A DNA stretch of 64,000 nucleotides, from the NCBI GenBank assembly GCA_965250275.1, contig OZ252297.1, forward strand, positions 1,302,001 through 1,366,000. Reading direction: 5' to 3'. Every line of letters starts with the position of its first letter. The first letter of the stretch is position 1. The notes beneath the pieces were generated by a model. The model was not told the origin of the DNA and did not search any database. It saw only the letters and a program-made list of their open reading frames with translations. Shown in pieces: positions 8,465 through 16,973 of this stretch. This DNA comes from G965250275 sp965250275 (GTDB taxonomy: Bacteria > Pseudomonadota > Alphaproteobacteria > Rhodobacterales > Rhodobacteraceae). A program made the position numbers and the translations under genes.

Positions 8465-9442
8465 TTACGCCAACGCGAGGATCGGACCATCCAGCAGTCG
8501 CATCAGGTCTCCGAAGTAGCCTGCGGACCGCGCGGGCCGGGTGGGATCTGAGGTGATGACAACCGCAAGATTCTTGTCCGGATGCGCCGCAATGATCTGC
8601 CCTCCATAGCCTCTTGCCAGTTCGTAGCCCGTGGGCGACAGAAACCAGCCGTATCCGTAGGACAGGCCCGACCAGCGCGACCGCGCGAGGGGCCGTGTCG
8701 AGGCTTCCATCCACGACTGTGAGATGACCTGCGTACCATTGTACTTGCCACGGTCGCGCAGCAGCGTCGCAATCGCAAGCATTGCCGTGGGCCGAAGCGC
8801 CATTTCGTTGCCTCCGAGGTAGTATCCTTGAGGATCGCGCGTCCAGGCCGGGATTTCGACACCCAACGGATCGCCAAGGCGATTGCGGGCCTGCGAAAGA
8901 AGGCTCTGCCCGCTTACTTCGGCCAGAGCCGCCCCGAGAATATGAGTTGAGCCGGTGGAATAGAGCATCTCAACCCCGGGGCGGGCGACCATCGGGCGCG
9001 TCAGCGCGTTCGACAGCCAGTTGCGCGAGCTCACCCAGGCGCCATAATTTGCTCCGGATGTCCGTTCCAGGCCAGCGCGCAGCGTGACCAAATCCTCCAG
9101 AGTGATATCGCCTGCGCCGGGGGTGGCATCGTCAGGTAAAATGCAGGGGGCGACATCGCTGAGCCGGGCATTCACCGAGCTAATCTCGCCTCTGTCAATC
9201 GCCGCTCCGAGTAGTAGGGCTACGATACTCTTGGAGCACGACTTGATGTTCGCCAACCGGTTCAGGCCAGGGCCGCGCGGTGCCGCAGCAAACACGACGT
9301 CGTCCCCACGTCGGATCTGAAGGGAATGCAGCTGGTTGAGGCGCTCAATAGCAGTGTCGAGAGCACTCGACTGCGCGCGCGCAAGATAAGGCAGGGCAAG
9401 CGACATTGAAGAAGTCAGAAGAAAGTCGCGGCGGCCAATCAT
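8465..9442 (-). CDS. Tat-exported serine hydrolase (class C beta-lactamase / CubicO family)
   Basis: A 325-residue protein of the penicillin-binding fold. The nucleophile motif SxxK is S68-C-S-K71 in IKSCSKSIVALL. The second motif is Y161-S-T in EMLYSTGSTHILG, in the place of YxN. A C-terminal GYGGQI replaces the KTG/HxG triad. The start at 9442 gives MIGRRDFLLTSSMSLAL, a twin-arginine signal ending near ARAQ, so the enzyme acts in the periplasm. A longer start at 9478 would only add 12 residues before this signal. Relatives cleave esters or peptides; true beta-lactamase activity is not implied. It is a single gene with repeat-like DNA upstream. Confidence 0.78.
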   Translation of the reverse strand: MIGRRDFLLTSSMSLALPYLARAQSSALDTAIERLNQLHSLQIRRGDDVVFAAAPRGPGLNRLANIKSCSKSIVALLLGAAIDRGEISSVNARLSDVAPCILPDDATPGAGDITLEDLVTLRAGLERTSGANYGAWVSSRNWLSNALTRPMVARPGVEMLYSTGSTHILGAALAEVSGQSLLSQARNRLGDPLGVEIPAWTRDPQGYYLGGNEMALRPTAMLAIATLLRDRGKYNGTQVISQSWMEASTRPLARSRWSGLSYGYGWFLSPTGYELARGYGGQIIAAHPDKNLAVVITSDPTRPARSAGYFGDLMRLLDGPILALA

Positions 9443-9482
9443 GACCCAAAGATGTACGCAAGTGGCATCGGTGTCCACTTGA

Positions 9483-9520
9483 ACGAAAGCTTTGCGGACA
9501 AAGCGGTCGATGAAAGCACC
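9483..9520. repeat. Possible degenerate repeat copy upstream of the serine hydrolase
   Basis: TTTGCGGACAAAGCGGTC followed by GATGAAAGCACC resembles the GCGGTC-centred segments near 11985 and 20225. It lies in the 112-base gap between two minus-strand genes. The match is short and may be chance. Confidence 0.2.
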
Positions 9521-9554
9521 TTCAGCACAGTCGTAATTTCGAAGTTTCGTGGCT

Positions 9555-11828
9555 TCAATCCGTCACGTAGATTGGGCTGGACCAGGCAACAAACCCATCC
9601 TCTGTGACAACCCTTACCCAGAGCGGGTTGTCACGACCTGACACCAATTTGATAGTCACCTTTTCTGCCAGGCTGCAACGCTTCATGACACGAGGAAGCC
9701 GAAACAGCCGAATCTTTCGGTCAAGACCGCCAGCATCCAAGACTGTTTCACCGGCGTCGATTTCAGCCAGGTCGCGGACGCCCGAGACAAGATCTGTTTC
9801 CACCAACACGCGGCCCTCGTTGTTGCTCAACCAAATGTCACAACCGCCAAAATTGCCGGTCGTAACCGCGTCAAACACAATGGTTTGGTCGTTTTCTACA
9901 TCGAATGTCCGTTCCAAGTTCCAAGCGTTGATCTTTTGCATGTTGCAAATTCGGGCCTTGTTGAAATTGATCGTGCCGCGCCAATGGGTCGTGCGTCCCC
10001 GGCCACGATATTCGGCACCTTGCCAGATCACCCTCAGCCGTCCGGATGGGTCGGGGGCGTAGGGTCGCAAGGTTCGAACCGTTTCCGCGCCGTCTAGAAC
10101 ATCTACGCGCTCGATTGGAGTCTGTGCTTCAACCGAGACCGCAAGGTCGAGCTGATCACCGTTCACCCGCGCAATGTCCCCCATCTGCGCCTTAGCTGAC
10201 GGCACCGCCTCCATAGGTTCGATCCTTGGGTCGACCGGAAAAACGCCGCCCCCCGCGCCAAGATGTGCGACCACGTCCAGATGCATGCGGCACCCGGTTG
10301 TTCCGTAGTGTCTTCGCTTTCGTATGGATTTGAAGATACCCTCTCGAGAGAGTTCATCAGCAAGAAAACAGGTAAGTCCGCTATAGGCGCCAAATTCTGA
10401 CGCTCCGGGATAGCATGCCCCTGGCGCACCTTTGTGACCGTCACTGTTGCACACAAGGCCCACGCGGTATCCCAACTGGAAAGCGTCCGTCATGATCCAT
10501 TCAAACGTCCCCCAGTCCGAATGCACCTCAACCGCTGTGCGCAGGCGCGGGTCTTCCGCTTTGGAGATATCCGCGGGCCGGCCTCCAATATGGCCAAAAA
10601 CAACACAATCATCATCTTTGAGGGCCTCAAAAAGATCGGGCAGAGTATTTGCGTCCGTGTCTATGTCTGATCGGTCCTTCAGCAAGGCATGCGAGGATCG
10701 GTAAATCTGGCAGCCTTCTTTTGCGAAAAAGACGTTGTGATCGCCGCCGACCGGTGTGTTTCCTGACCATTCATAGCCCGGAAAGACCGTGAACTGCCCA
10801 TCGTCGTTAAACGCGGCAGTCAGTTCGTTGATCTGTCCCCAAAAGGCATTTGTGACTTGAAAGTCGTTTGCCTGATGAGACGTCACATCCAGGAACGACA
10901 CGTCTCGAGCAAACTCGAAGTATTCGCGGATCGGGTTGATACCCACTGTTTCGCCGCTTTGACCGTGCAGGTCTCCCCAATATGCCGCAGGACCTGTTTC
11001 TCGCACAATCAGCGGGTTGGAGACTGCCAAGACGCTGCCGGACGAGTCCAACAGGGAAAACTGGTATGTTCCCTCTTGGTCAGCAACCACACCTCGAATG
11101 CTGCATCCCCTTGCCCCTGGCTTGAACGTTGCAGGTTGTGGAAGTCCGCTCAGCGTTTCGTCGGCCCGGACCGTCAGTCCATCTGGGATTTGGTCTGTCG
11201 CGTTACCCCATTCGTCTTCTCCCCGAACGCCGAGGTGGAAGGTCTCGCCTTTGCGCCGGAGCGTCGGCGCCGTCAGAACCCATTTCGAAACGGGCCCCGG
11301 CCCGATCTCTATCGTGTGCGACGAGACGGGCAAAAACACCCCGGTCGCGCAAACATCGGCAAGAAGCTTAAACTCAAATGCCGACTCACAGAAGGTCTGC
11401 AGGCGCAGGCCAGGCGAGCCTTTGCTGCGGTCGCCCAAAATGATTGTGATCGTGTCACCCGGGTTCATGAAGCCCCGCTTCACGGTGATCCGGATTCCGT
11501 TGTACCAGGGGCGCTGGTGGGGGTAGGGTTCGGCGTACAACTCCAATGCCACGCCATTTGACGCTTTGGCCGTTACATAACTCATGGCCTTTGGATCGTT
11601 GAACTGGACTCCTCCGCTATCGTCTGTCCAGCGACTGACGACTTTGATCGCACCGGTATCGTCAAGTCCGAATTCCCCAACTGTGTAGACCAACTTGAAG
11701 GACTGAAAGGACCGCACGGGAAAGCAACCGGATGGTGTAAAAACAGCACTTCCGTAATCTGCACCGTCCCGGCCAGGCTGCGCCTCTGGCCAGACATCCC
11801 CCATGAGTGCGTCAGGAATCTCAGGCAC
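9555..11828 (-). CDS. DUF3604 protein with PHP-like metal-dependent hydrolase fold
   Basis: A 757-residue DUF3604 protein. The PHP-type metal motifs come in order: YWGDLHGQSGET near 285, DVTSHQAND near 316, FPGYEWSG near 350, FGHIGGRPADI near 412, VEVHSDWGTFEW near 435 and CNSDGHKGAPGACYPG near 460. The N-terminal 270 residues are beta-rich and may be substrate-binding modules. There is no signal peptide, so it is probably cytoplasmic. The GTG start at 11828 is supported by AAAGGA seven bases before it. DUF3604 has no settled function; a role as a phosphoesterase or hydrolase on a small substrate is a family-level guess. Its neighbours do not suggest a pathway. Confidence 0.78.
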   Translation of the reverse strand: MPEIPDALMGDVWPEAQPGRDGADYGSAVFTPSGCFPVRSFQSFKLVYTVGEFGLDDTGAIKVVSRWTDDSGGVQFNDPKAMSYVTAKASNGVALELYAEPYPHQRPWYNGIRITVKRGFMNPGDTITIILGDRSKGSPGLRLQTFCESAFEFKLLADVCATGVFLPVSSHTIEIGPGPVSKWVLTAPTLRRKGETFHLGVRGEDEWGNATDQIPDGLTVRADETLSGLPQPATFKPGARGCSIRGVVADQEGTYQFSLLDSSGSVLAVSNPLIVRETGPAAYWGDLHGQSGETVGINPIREYFEFARDVSFLDVTSHQANDFQVTNAFWGQINELTAAFNDDGQFTVFPGYEWSGNTPVGGDHNVFFAKEGCQIYRSSHALLKDRSDIDTDANTLPDLFEALKDDDCVVFGHIGGRPADISKAEDPRLRTAVEVHSDWGTFEWIMTDAFQLGYRVGLVCNSDGHKGAPGACYPGASEFGAYSGLTCFLADELSREGIFKSIRKRRHYGTTGCRMHLDVVAHLGAGGGVFPVDPRIEPMEAVPSAKAQMGDIARVNGDQLDLAVSVEAQTPIERVDVLDGAETVRTLRPYAPDPSGRLRVIWQGAEYRGRGRTTHWRGTINFNKARICNMQKINAWNLERTFDVENDQTIVFDAVTTGNFGGCDIWLSNNEGRVLVETDLVSGVRDLAEIDAGETVLDAGGLDRKIRLFRLPRVMKRCSLAEKVTIKLVSGRDNPLWVRVVTEDGFVAWSSPIYVTD

Positions 11829-12057
11829 AACGGTCCTTTCGTTTGATGTCTAACCAAACGCACAATCGTTTCAAAATACAAGGTTCGGGGATCTCCAAAG
11901 CATTTGATCTAACTGGACAGTTTTATGTTGCGAAGTATCAGGAAAATGGGGCTCCGAGCGGACGTTCGTCGCATTGTGCATGAGTGACCGCTACGTGCAC
12001 AAACCGACAGCTTTTCCCATCAGTTTGGGCCACTGCCTCTTCATCGCAGAGAGAGGA
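11829..12057. other. Intergenic gap between the DUF3604 and YciI genes
   Basis: Holds the promoter region of the DUF3604 gene (minus strand) and a repeat-like segment at 11955-12005. No gene or clear terminator was seen. Confidence 0.4.
11955..12005 (-). repeat. Degenerate short intergenic repeat, copy B
   Basis: On the minus strand the core reads GTAGCGGTCACTCATGCAC then AATGCGACGAAC. The segment at 20205-20240 has GTGGCGGTCAATCATGCA then ATACGCAGCGAAC on the same strand. About four bases in five agree once short gaps are allowed. Confidence 0.4.
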
Positions 12058-12357
12058 TCAGGTCATGTTGTTCTGTCGAATGTTCACCGCCGTGACCGTT
12101 CTGGTGTCCCAAACATCTGCGCAGTTGAGCGGGTCCCCAGCAAAGAACGCTTCGACTGACCTACGGTCGGGCGCATCCAGTAGAAAGAACGAACCAACCA
12201 TACTTTGGCGCTTATCGTCCGTCAGCGGGCCCGACAACAGGACCTTGAGGCCATGCGCGGCTGGTGCTGTGTCGAGATAGGCGCGGTGAGCCTCAATCGC
12301 GGACATCCGGCGCGGCAGTGCATCGGGCTTGTCGATTGCATGAACTACGAAGCGCAT
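12058..12357 (-). CDS. YciI-family protein in the hydroxyquinol operon
   Basis: A 99-residue YCII-domain protein with a ferredoxin-like fold. Family marks are EAHRAYL (His24), LLSGPL, GSFFLLDAP and AGDPL (Asp75); a His/Asp pair is the proposed active site of the family. It starts eight bases after the TRAP permease stop, so it is the last gene of the operon. A YCII protein, TftG, removes chloride from 5-chlorohydroxyhydroquinone in a pathway that also leads to hydroxyquinol, which makes a role in handling a substituted hydroxyquinol plausible here. That role is inference; many YciI proteins have no known reaction. Confidence 0.78.
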   Translation of the reverse strand: MRFVVHAIDKPDALPRRMSAIEAHRAYLDTAPAAHGLKVLLSGPLTDDKRQSMVGSFFLLDAPDRRSVEAFFAGDPLNCADVWDTRTVTAVNIRQNNMT

Positions 12358-12365
12358 TGCCGAAC

Positions 12366-14327
12366 CTACTCGAAAACCAGGCTTAGGGCCGGCACAAAGG
12401 TCAGAACCAGCGTTACGATTGTCATCATCACGACGAAGGGAAACGTACCGATGAAGATGTCTCCAAGCGTGGTGTTCCGGTCCGAAATTGTCGCCTTTAC
12501 CACATAGACGGTCAGACCGAACGGTGGCGTCAACAACCCGATTTCCACAGCGATCACTGTGACGATACCAAACCAGATCAGGTCTCCGCCCAACTCCGTG
12601 ACAATCGGCAGCGACAGCGGCAGCAGGATCAGCATGATCGACGTGGAATCGAGGATCATGCCCATGAGGACCACGAGGATCAGGTAGATCATCATGAAAC
12701 CCATCAGGCCGAGACCCGCATCAGAGAAGAGCATGGTCACTTCCTGCGGTATCGTGGAGAGGGTCAGCATCCGCGAATACATGGATGCGGCGATGATCAA
12801 CAGCAGGATGGAGACTGAAACCAGCCCGGTATCCACCAGCACTTTCCAGAACCGCGCCCAAGTAAGGCTGCCCTTGAGCAGGGCGACGACAATCGCAGCG
12901 GCAGCACCGGCGGCGCCGGCCTCTGTGGGCGTGAAGAACCCCGAATAAATACCGCCCAGCACAATGATGACCAGAGCCGTGATAGGCATAAGCTTGATTG
13001 CTGCAGTGCCCCAGGTTTCTCCTTCGATCACTGTCGGTCGGTCAGACTGCATCACCATCTTGGGCCGCAGGCGTGCCATCAGATAAATCCCGACGCCAAA
13101 AACCAGCGCCAAGAGCCCTCCCGGCACAATCGCGGCAAGAAAGAGCGCGCCAACAGACTGTTCAGCCAGCACACCGTAGATGATCAGGAGCAGGCTCGGC
13201 GGGATCAGCATGCCAAGAACGGAAGACCCAGCCACCACGCCCAACGCAAACCGGTTGTTGTATCCGTTCGCCACCATCTGCGGTACCGCGACGCGGGAGA
13301 AAACCGCCGCCGAGGCGATCGAGATCCCGGTGATCGAGGCAAAGACGGCATTCGCGGCAACAGTTGCCATGCCAAGCCCGCCGCGGATTTTCTGCAACAT
13401 CCAAGCGGCGACGCGGTAAGCATCCCGCCCGATGTCGGCCGTATCCACAATCAGCCCCATCAGCACAAAGAGCGGAACGACTCCAAAGAGATACCTGTTG
13501 ATCGCACCATCCGCGGCCAGCGCCAGAGACCTGACTGCAACATTCGGATTGTCGCGGATCAGCCAGATGCCCAGAAAGCTCAGCAGGATCAGAACCACAG
13601 CGATATGCGCGCCGGAGAAGATCAACACCAGCATGAAGACAATCGCAGCGAAACCAATACCGACGCGGCCAATATCGGCAACGAAGACGCCGTATCCGAT
13701 CACCAGAATGAGCGCGAATGCCATGATGAAGGGCCAGCCACGCGGGGTGGTGATCACCGAATGCCGGATCTTCAAAGGTTCCACCCGGCCTGCGTTTCCG
13801 ATCTCTTTGATGTCTTTCAGAATCTGCGTGACAAAAGCCAGACAGGTCAGCAGCGACCCTCCGAAGAGACAGGCTTTGATTGGCCAGACCGGAGCGGTGA
13901 AGACCCCTTGAGCACCGAAGAACTCGTTCTCCACCCATGCATCTACCAGCTTCGGCCACGTTCCCTTGGCGATCAGCGCAAAGACCAGGATACCCGCCAG
14001 GTGGAATACAACGCGGATCACAGCCGACGCGAAGGGGCGGTGTTCCTCCAGCTTTCCGATCAGGATGTCAGTCCGGGTCATCCGCCCGCTCATGAGCGTA
14101 TGCGCAGCCTGCAGGAACACGATGGCAACTATCGAGTTCGCCACGATTTCGGAGACACCCTGTACCGGTGAATTGAAGAAACTTCGGCCAATGATGTCTG
14201 CACAGATCAACAGCATCAGGCAGAAGATCCAAACAGAGGCCGCCCCGCTAACTGCGCCGGTGAGCATTGAGACAACGCTCACCGCGCGGTCGGTGCCATG
14301 GCGGAACTGGCGGGAGGTGATAGCCAC
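12366..14327 (-). CDS. TRAP transporter permease, fused small and large subunits (DctQM)
   Basis: A 653-residue inner-membrane protein. Residues 1 to about 190 form a DctQ-like four-helix small subunit (ICADIIGRSFFNSPVQGVSEI), followed by a linker helix. From about 205 on it is a DctM large subunit, with LFVLMGLIVDTADIG, ASAAVFSRVAVPQM, LIPPSLLLIIYG and LLTPPFGLTVYVVK in the expected order. Q and M are separate genes in the other three TRAP sets of this window. GTG 14327 is only 14 bases after the binding-protein stop and has GGAG just upstream. It imports the solute captured by the upstream binding protein, driven by the sodium gradient as in other TRAP systems. Confidence 0.88.
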   Translation of the reverse strand: MAITSRQFRHGTDRAVSVVSMLTGAVSGAASVWIFCLMLLICADIIGRSFFNSPVQGVSEIVANSIVAIVFLQAAHTLMSGRMTRTDILIGKLEEHRPFASAVIRVVFHLAGILVFALIAKGTWPKLVDAWVENEFFGAQGVFTAPVWPIKACLFGGSLLTCLAFVTQILKDIKEIGNAGRVEPLKIRHSVITTPRGWPFIMAFALILVIGYGVFVADIGRVGIGFAAIVFMLVLIFSGAHIAVVLILLSFLGIWLIRDNPNVAVRSLALAADGAINRYLFGVVPLFVLMGLIVDTADIGRDAYRVAAWMLQKIRGGLGMATVAANAVFASITGISIASAAVFSRVAVPQMVANGYNNRFALGVVAGSSVLGMLIPPSLLLIIYGVLAEQSVGALFLAAIVPGGLLALVFGVGIYLMARLRPKMVMQSDRPTVIEGETWGTAAIKLMPITALVIIVLGGIYSGFFTPTEAGAAGAAAAIVVALLKGSLTWARFWKVLVDTGLVSVSILLLIIAASMYSRMLTLSTIPQEVTMLFSDAGLGLMGFMMIYLILVVLMGMILDSTSIMLILLPLSLPIVTELGGDLIWFGIVTVIAVEIGLLTPPFGLTVYVVKATISDRNTTLGDIFIGTFPFVVMMTIVTLVLTFVPALSLVFE

Positions 14328-14341
14328 GGCTCCGACCCCGA

Positions 14342-15421
14342 TCAGCGCTCAGACCAGTCAATGCGCGGCTCAAGCCCGGCGTCGCGCACCTTGGTCATAT
14401 ACGCTTCCAGCACTTCGGCCGCACCATCACCGGAGTTGGCCTGCGCCCATTCGCCTGCGAGGTCGGGCAAGCCAACTGCCCAGGCCGCCACCTCGTCTGC
14501 CGGCAACTCGGTCACCGTCGCGCCTGCCTCTGGCAGCTTGGCCAGAAACGCTTCGTAGCGCGCCATGACCTCTTCGGCATGGGCAACGGTGTATTCCTCG
14601 CCCAGTTCAGTCAGCACCTGCTGCACGTCATCCGACAGGTCGTCCCAGACATCTTTGTTGATGCCCAGTCCGCCGGTCATTTGAGCGCCAAGACCTACCA
14701 GCGTCACGTAAGGCGCAACCTCATAGTGTTTGTTCGGGAATGCGCCAGTGATGATGACGACAACACCGTCAGCCACGCCCGTCTGGATCTGATTGTAGTA
14801 AGTCGGCAGAGCGCCATTCACGGGCACCGCACCAAGCGATTTGATCCAGTTCGCTGACGGCCCTGGTGCGATGATTTTGCGGCCATCCAGGTCCGCCAAC
14901 GAGTTCACCGGGAAGTTGGTGAAGAGGTGATAGGTTTCCACCCCACTCGCGCCAAGGAAGACAACGTTCTGATCTTCCCACGCCTTCTGAAGCTGCGGCA
15001 ACTCGCGATGCATCTCGTTGATAATCTGTAGCGTGGCCACCAGATCGTCAGAGACGAAGGGGGCGAAGTAGGTCATGTTCTGGAGGGGCATTTTGGAGCC
15101 TTCCCACAGAGTGCCGACCCAACCGGCATCTGTCAGCCCGTCGCCCACGGCTTCAAGGGTGTCCTTGAACCCGTAAAGCGCGCCACCATAGCTCTCGGTC
15201 CATTCGATGCGGTCTTCCGAGCCCATTTCTTCGAGCCGTTTGTTGGATTCTCCTACGACCAGTGTCGAAAGCTGGCCGACCCAGGGCAGCACCGTCGGAT
15301 GGCTGGAAGACATTGTGAGATTGTATGTCTCAGCCTGGGCCGCGCCGATGCCAAACGTAGCAATGGCGACGCCTGCCGTTAGGCGCGCCACAGTGCGGGT
15401 AATGTGTGAAAGATAGGTCAA
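14342..15421 (-). CDS. TRAP transporter periplasmic binding protein (DctP family), hydroxyquinol operon
   Basis: A 359-residue TRAP solute-binding protein. TTG 15421 is the start because a GAGGAGG site lies six bases before it; this gives MTYLSHITRTVARLTAG with Sec cleavage after AAQA (residue 30). It keeps the DctP fold marks, for example the strand YNLTMSSSHP and YYNQIQTGVADGVVV. Most DctP proteins have a conserved Arg in a K-x-R motif that binds the ligand carboxylate. The matching stretch here is DGRKIIAPGPSANW (about 179-192), with Ile184 where that Arg is expected. That suggests a ligand other than a simple carboxylate. It sits between the RutE-like gene and the DctQM gene. Confidence 0.85.
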   Translation of the reverse strand: MTYLSHITRTVARLTAGVAIATFGIGAAQAETYNLTMSSSHPTVLPWVGQLSTLVVGESNKRLEEMGSEDRIEWTESYGGALYGFKDTLEAVGDGLTDAGWVGTLWEGSKMPLQNMTYFAPFVSDDLVATLQIINEMHRELPQLQKAWEDQNVVFLGASGVETYHLFTNFPVNSLADLDGRKIIAPGPSANWIKSLGAVPVNGALPTYYNQIQTGVADGVVVIITGAFPNKHYEVAPYVTLVGLGAQMTGGLGINKDVWDDLSDDVQQVLTELGEEYTVAHAEEVMARYEAFLAKLPEAGATVTELPADEVAAWAVGLPDLAGEWAQANSGDGAAEVLEAYMTKVRDAGLEPRIDWSER

Positions 15422-15465
15422 GTTTTCCTCCTCGGGTTTGTCGCGATAGCAAGATCGGACGGTCA

Positions 15466-16122
15466 TCAGATTGTTTCGCAGGTTTCGTCGAACGCCAGGC
15501 GCGGCAGACGCCGGAAAATTTTCGAGGTGTCGGCGTATCCAAGATTCACCAGGAAGTTCGAATTGATCGAGGTGCCGTGAAAGAACTCCTCGTCGAGCAT
15601 TGCATTGTCGAAGCCGGACATACCGCCCACGTCGAGCCCCACTGCCCGTGCGGCCAGCATGAAATAGGCGCCCTGCAGCGTACCATTACGGAAGGCGTTC
15701 ACCTGCGCTGCGGTGGCATTGGCCTTGAAAATATCCTGTGCCGCCGGGTTCGGGGGGAAGAGGCGCGGCAGCTCCTCCCAGAAGTTGAGGTCATGGGCGA
15801 TTATCGCGGTCACCGGTGCACCGCGCATTTTCGGCACGTTCCCGGGAAGCAGGCAAGGTTCCAGTCTGTCTTTCGCCTCCGTCGAGCGGACAAAAACGAC
15901 GCGCATCGGTTGCTGGTTCATCGACGTTGGACCCATCTTGGCAATGTCATAGAGGGTGCGCAGCGTATCTTCTTCGACATCGCGGTCTTGCCAGCCATAA
16001 TGCGTGCGTGCCTCGGTAAAGAGCAGTCTTAGCGTGGCGCCATCCGCAGTGAGACCCTGGGCCTGAAAAGCGCGGGCGCTTTCGCGCGCGGCCTCGTCTG
16101 CGGTAAGTGTCTGATCGGTCAT
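15466..16122 (-). CDS. Nitroreductase-family flavoprotein, RutE-like
   Basis: A 218-residue FMN-dependent nitroreductase-fold protein. FTEARTHYGWQDRDV, LYDIAKMGPTSMNQQPMRVVFV and LGLDVGGMSGFD-type segments resemble RutE/HadB, which reduce malonic semialdehyde to 3-hydroxypropionate with NAD(P)H. ATG 16122 follows a GGAG site. It lies 14 bases after the BKACE gene and 44 bases before the TRAP binding-protein gene, so it is within the operon. In this setting it might reduce an enone or quinone intermediate, or a nitro or semialdehyde side product. The direct substrate is not visible in the sequence. Confidence 0.78.
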   Translation of the reverse strand: MTDQTLTADEAARESARAFQAQGLTADGATLRLLFTEARTHYGWQDRDVEEDTLRTLYDIAKMGPTSMNQQPMRVVFVRSTEAKDRLEPCLLPGNVPKMRGAPVTAIIAHDLNFWEELPRLFPPNPAAQDIFKANATAAQVNAFRNGTLQGAYFMLAARAVGLDVGGMSGFDNAMLDEEFFHGTSINSNFLVNLGYADTSKIFRRLPRLAFDETCETI

Positions 16123-16136
16123 TGGCGACTCCGGAT

Positions 16137-16970
16137 TTAAGATTGGGGCGCAAGGCCCAGAATGTTGCGGGCCTGTGCCAGCGTGGCTACAGGGCGGTCA
16201 TGCGCGGCGCATATCTCGGAGGTGCGCGCTACGAGAGCGGCGTTTGACGGCGCAAGCGTGTCGCGATCAAGGCGCACGTTGTCTTCCAGACCGGTCCGCG
16301 CATGGCCACCAGCGGCAATTGACCATTCATTGATCTTGAGTTGTTCACGCCCGATACCGGCCGCACACCAGGGCGCGCCGGGAAACAGGCGTTCTACGGT
16401 CTCGACATAGTAGTTGAACACGTGCCGGTCCGCCGGCATGGCGTTCTTCACGCCCATCACAAACTGCACGTATGGGGTGTCGACGATGTCGCCTTTGGCG
16501 TGCATTTCGGAAGCCTTAAGAATGTGGCTGAGGTCAAAGGCTTCGATCTCGGGTTTGACGCCGTAGGTCCGCATTTCACCGGCCAGCCAGTCGACCAAAT
16601 CCGGCGGGTTTTCGTAGACTCGGGTCGGAAAGTTGTTTGACCCGACAGAAAGCGAGGCCATGTCCGGCCTGAGCGGCAGCATCCCACCACGGCTCTTGCC
16701 CGCGCCAGAGCGCCCACCTGTCGAGAACTGGATGATCATTCCCGGACAGTGCGTCTCCAGCCCCTCTTTCAACCGTGCAAATTTCTCAGGATCACTGGAG
16801 GGTGACTGGTCTTCGTTGCGCACATGCGCATGGCATATCGTCGCCCCGGCCTCAAATGCCTCATGCGTGCTTTCAACCTGCTCTTCCACCGTAATTGGAA
16901 CTGCGGGGTTGTTGTGCTTCGTGGGCAAAGAGCCTGTGATGGCGACACATATGATGCAAGGTGTGCCCAT
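16137..16970 (-). CDS. BKACE family beta-keto acid cleavage enzyme (DUF849)
   Basis: A 277-residue TIM-barrel enzyme of the BKACE/DUF849 family. These zinc enzymes react a beta-keto acid with acetyl-CoA to give acetoacetate and a new acyl-CoA. The zinc-binding H-x-H is in ICHAHVRN near residues 46-51; IIQFSTGGRSGAG near 98 and RVYENPPDLVD follow; the C-terminal AGIGREQLKINEWSIAAGGHARTGLEDN carries the other zinc ligands. It sits three bases after hydroxyquinol dioxygenase. Maleylacetate reductase in the same operon makes 3-oxoadipate, a beta-keto acid, so this enzyme may convert 3-oxoadipate plus acetyl-CoA to succinyl-CoA plus acetoacetate. Family is clear; the substrate is inferred. Confidence 0.84.
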   Translation of the reverse strand: MGTPCIICVAITGSLPTKHNNPAVPITVEEQVESTHEAFEAGATICHAHVRNEDQSPSSDPEKFARLKEGLETHCPGMIIQFSTGGRSGAGKSRGGMLPLRPDMASLSVGSNNFPTRVYENPPDLVDWLAGEMRTYGVKPEIEAFDLSHILKASEMHAKGDIVDTPYVQFVMGVKNAMPADRHVFNYYVETVERLFPGAPWCAAGIGREQLKINEWSIAAGGHARTGLEDNVRLDRDTLAPSNAALVARTSEICAAHDRPVATLAQARNILGLAPQS

Positions 16971-16973
16971 GGC

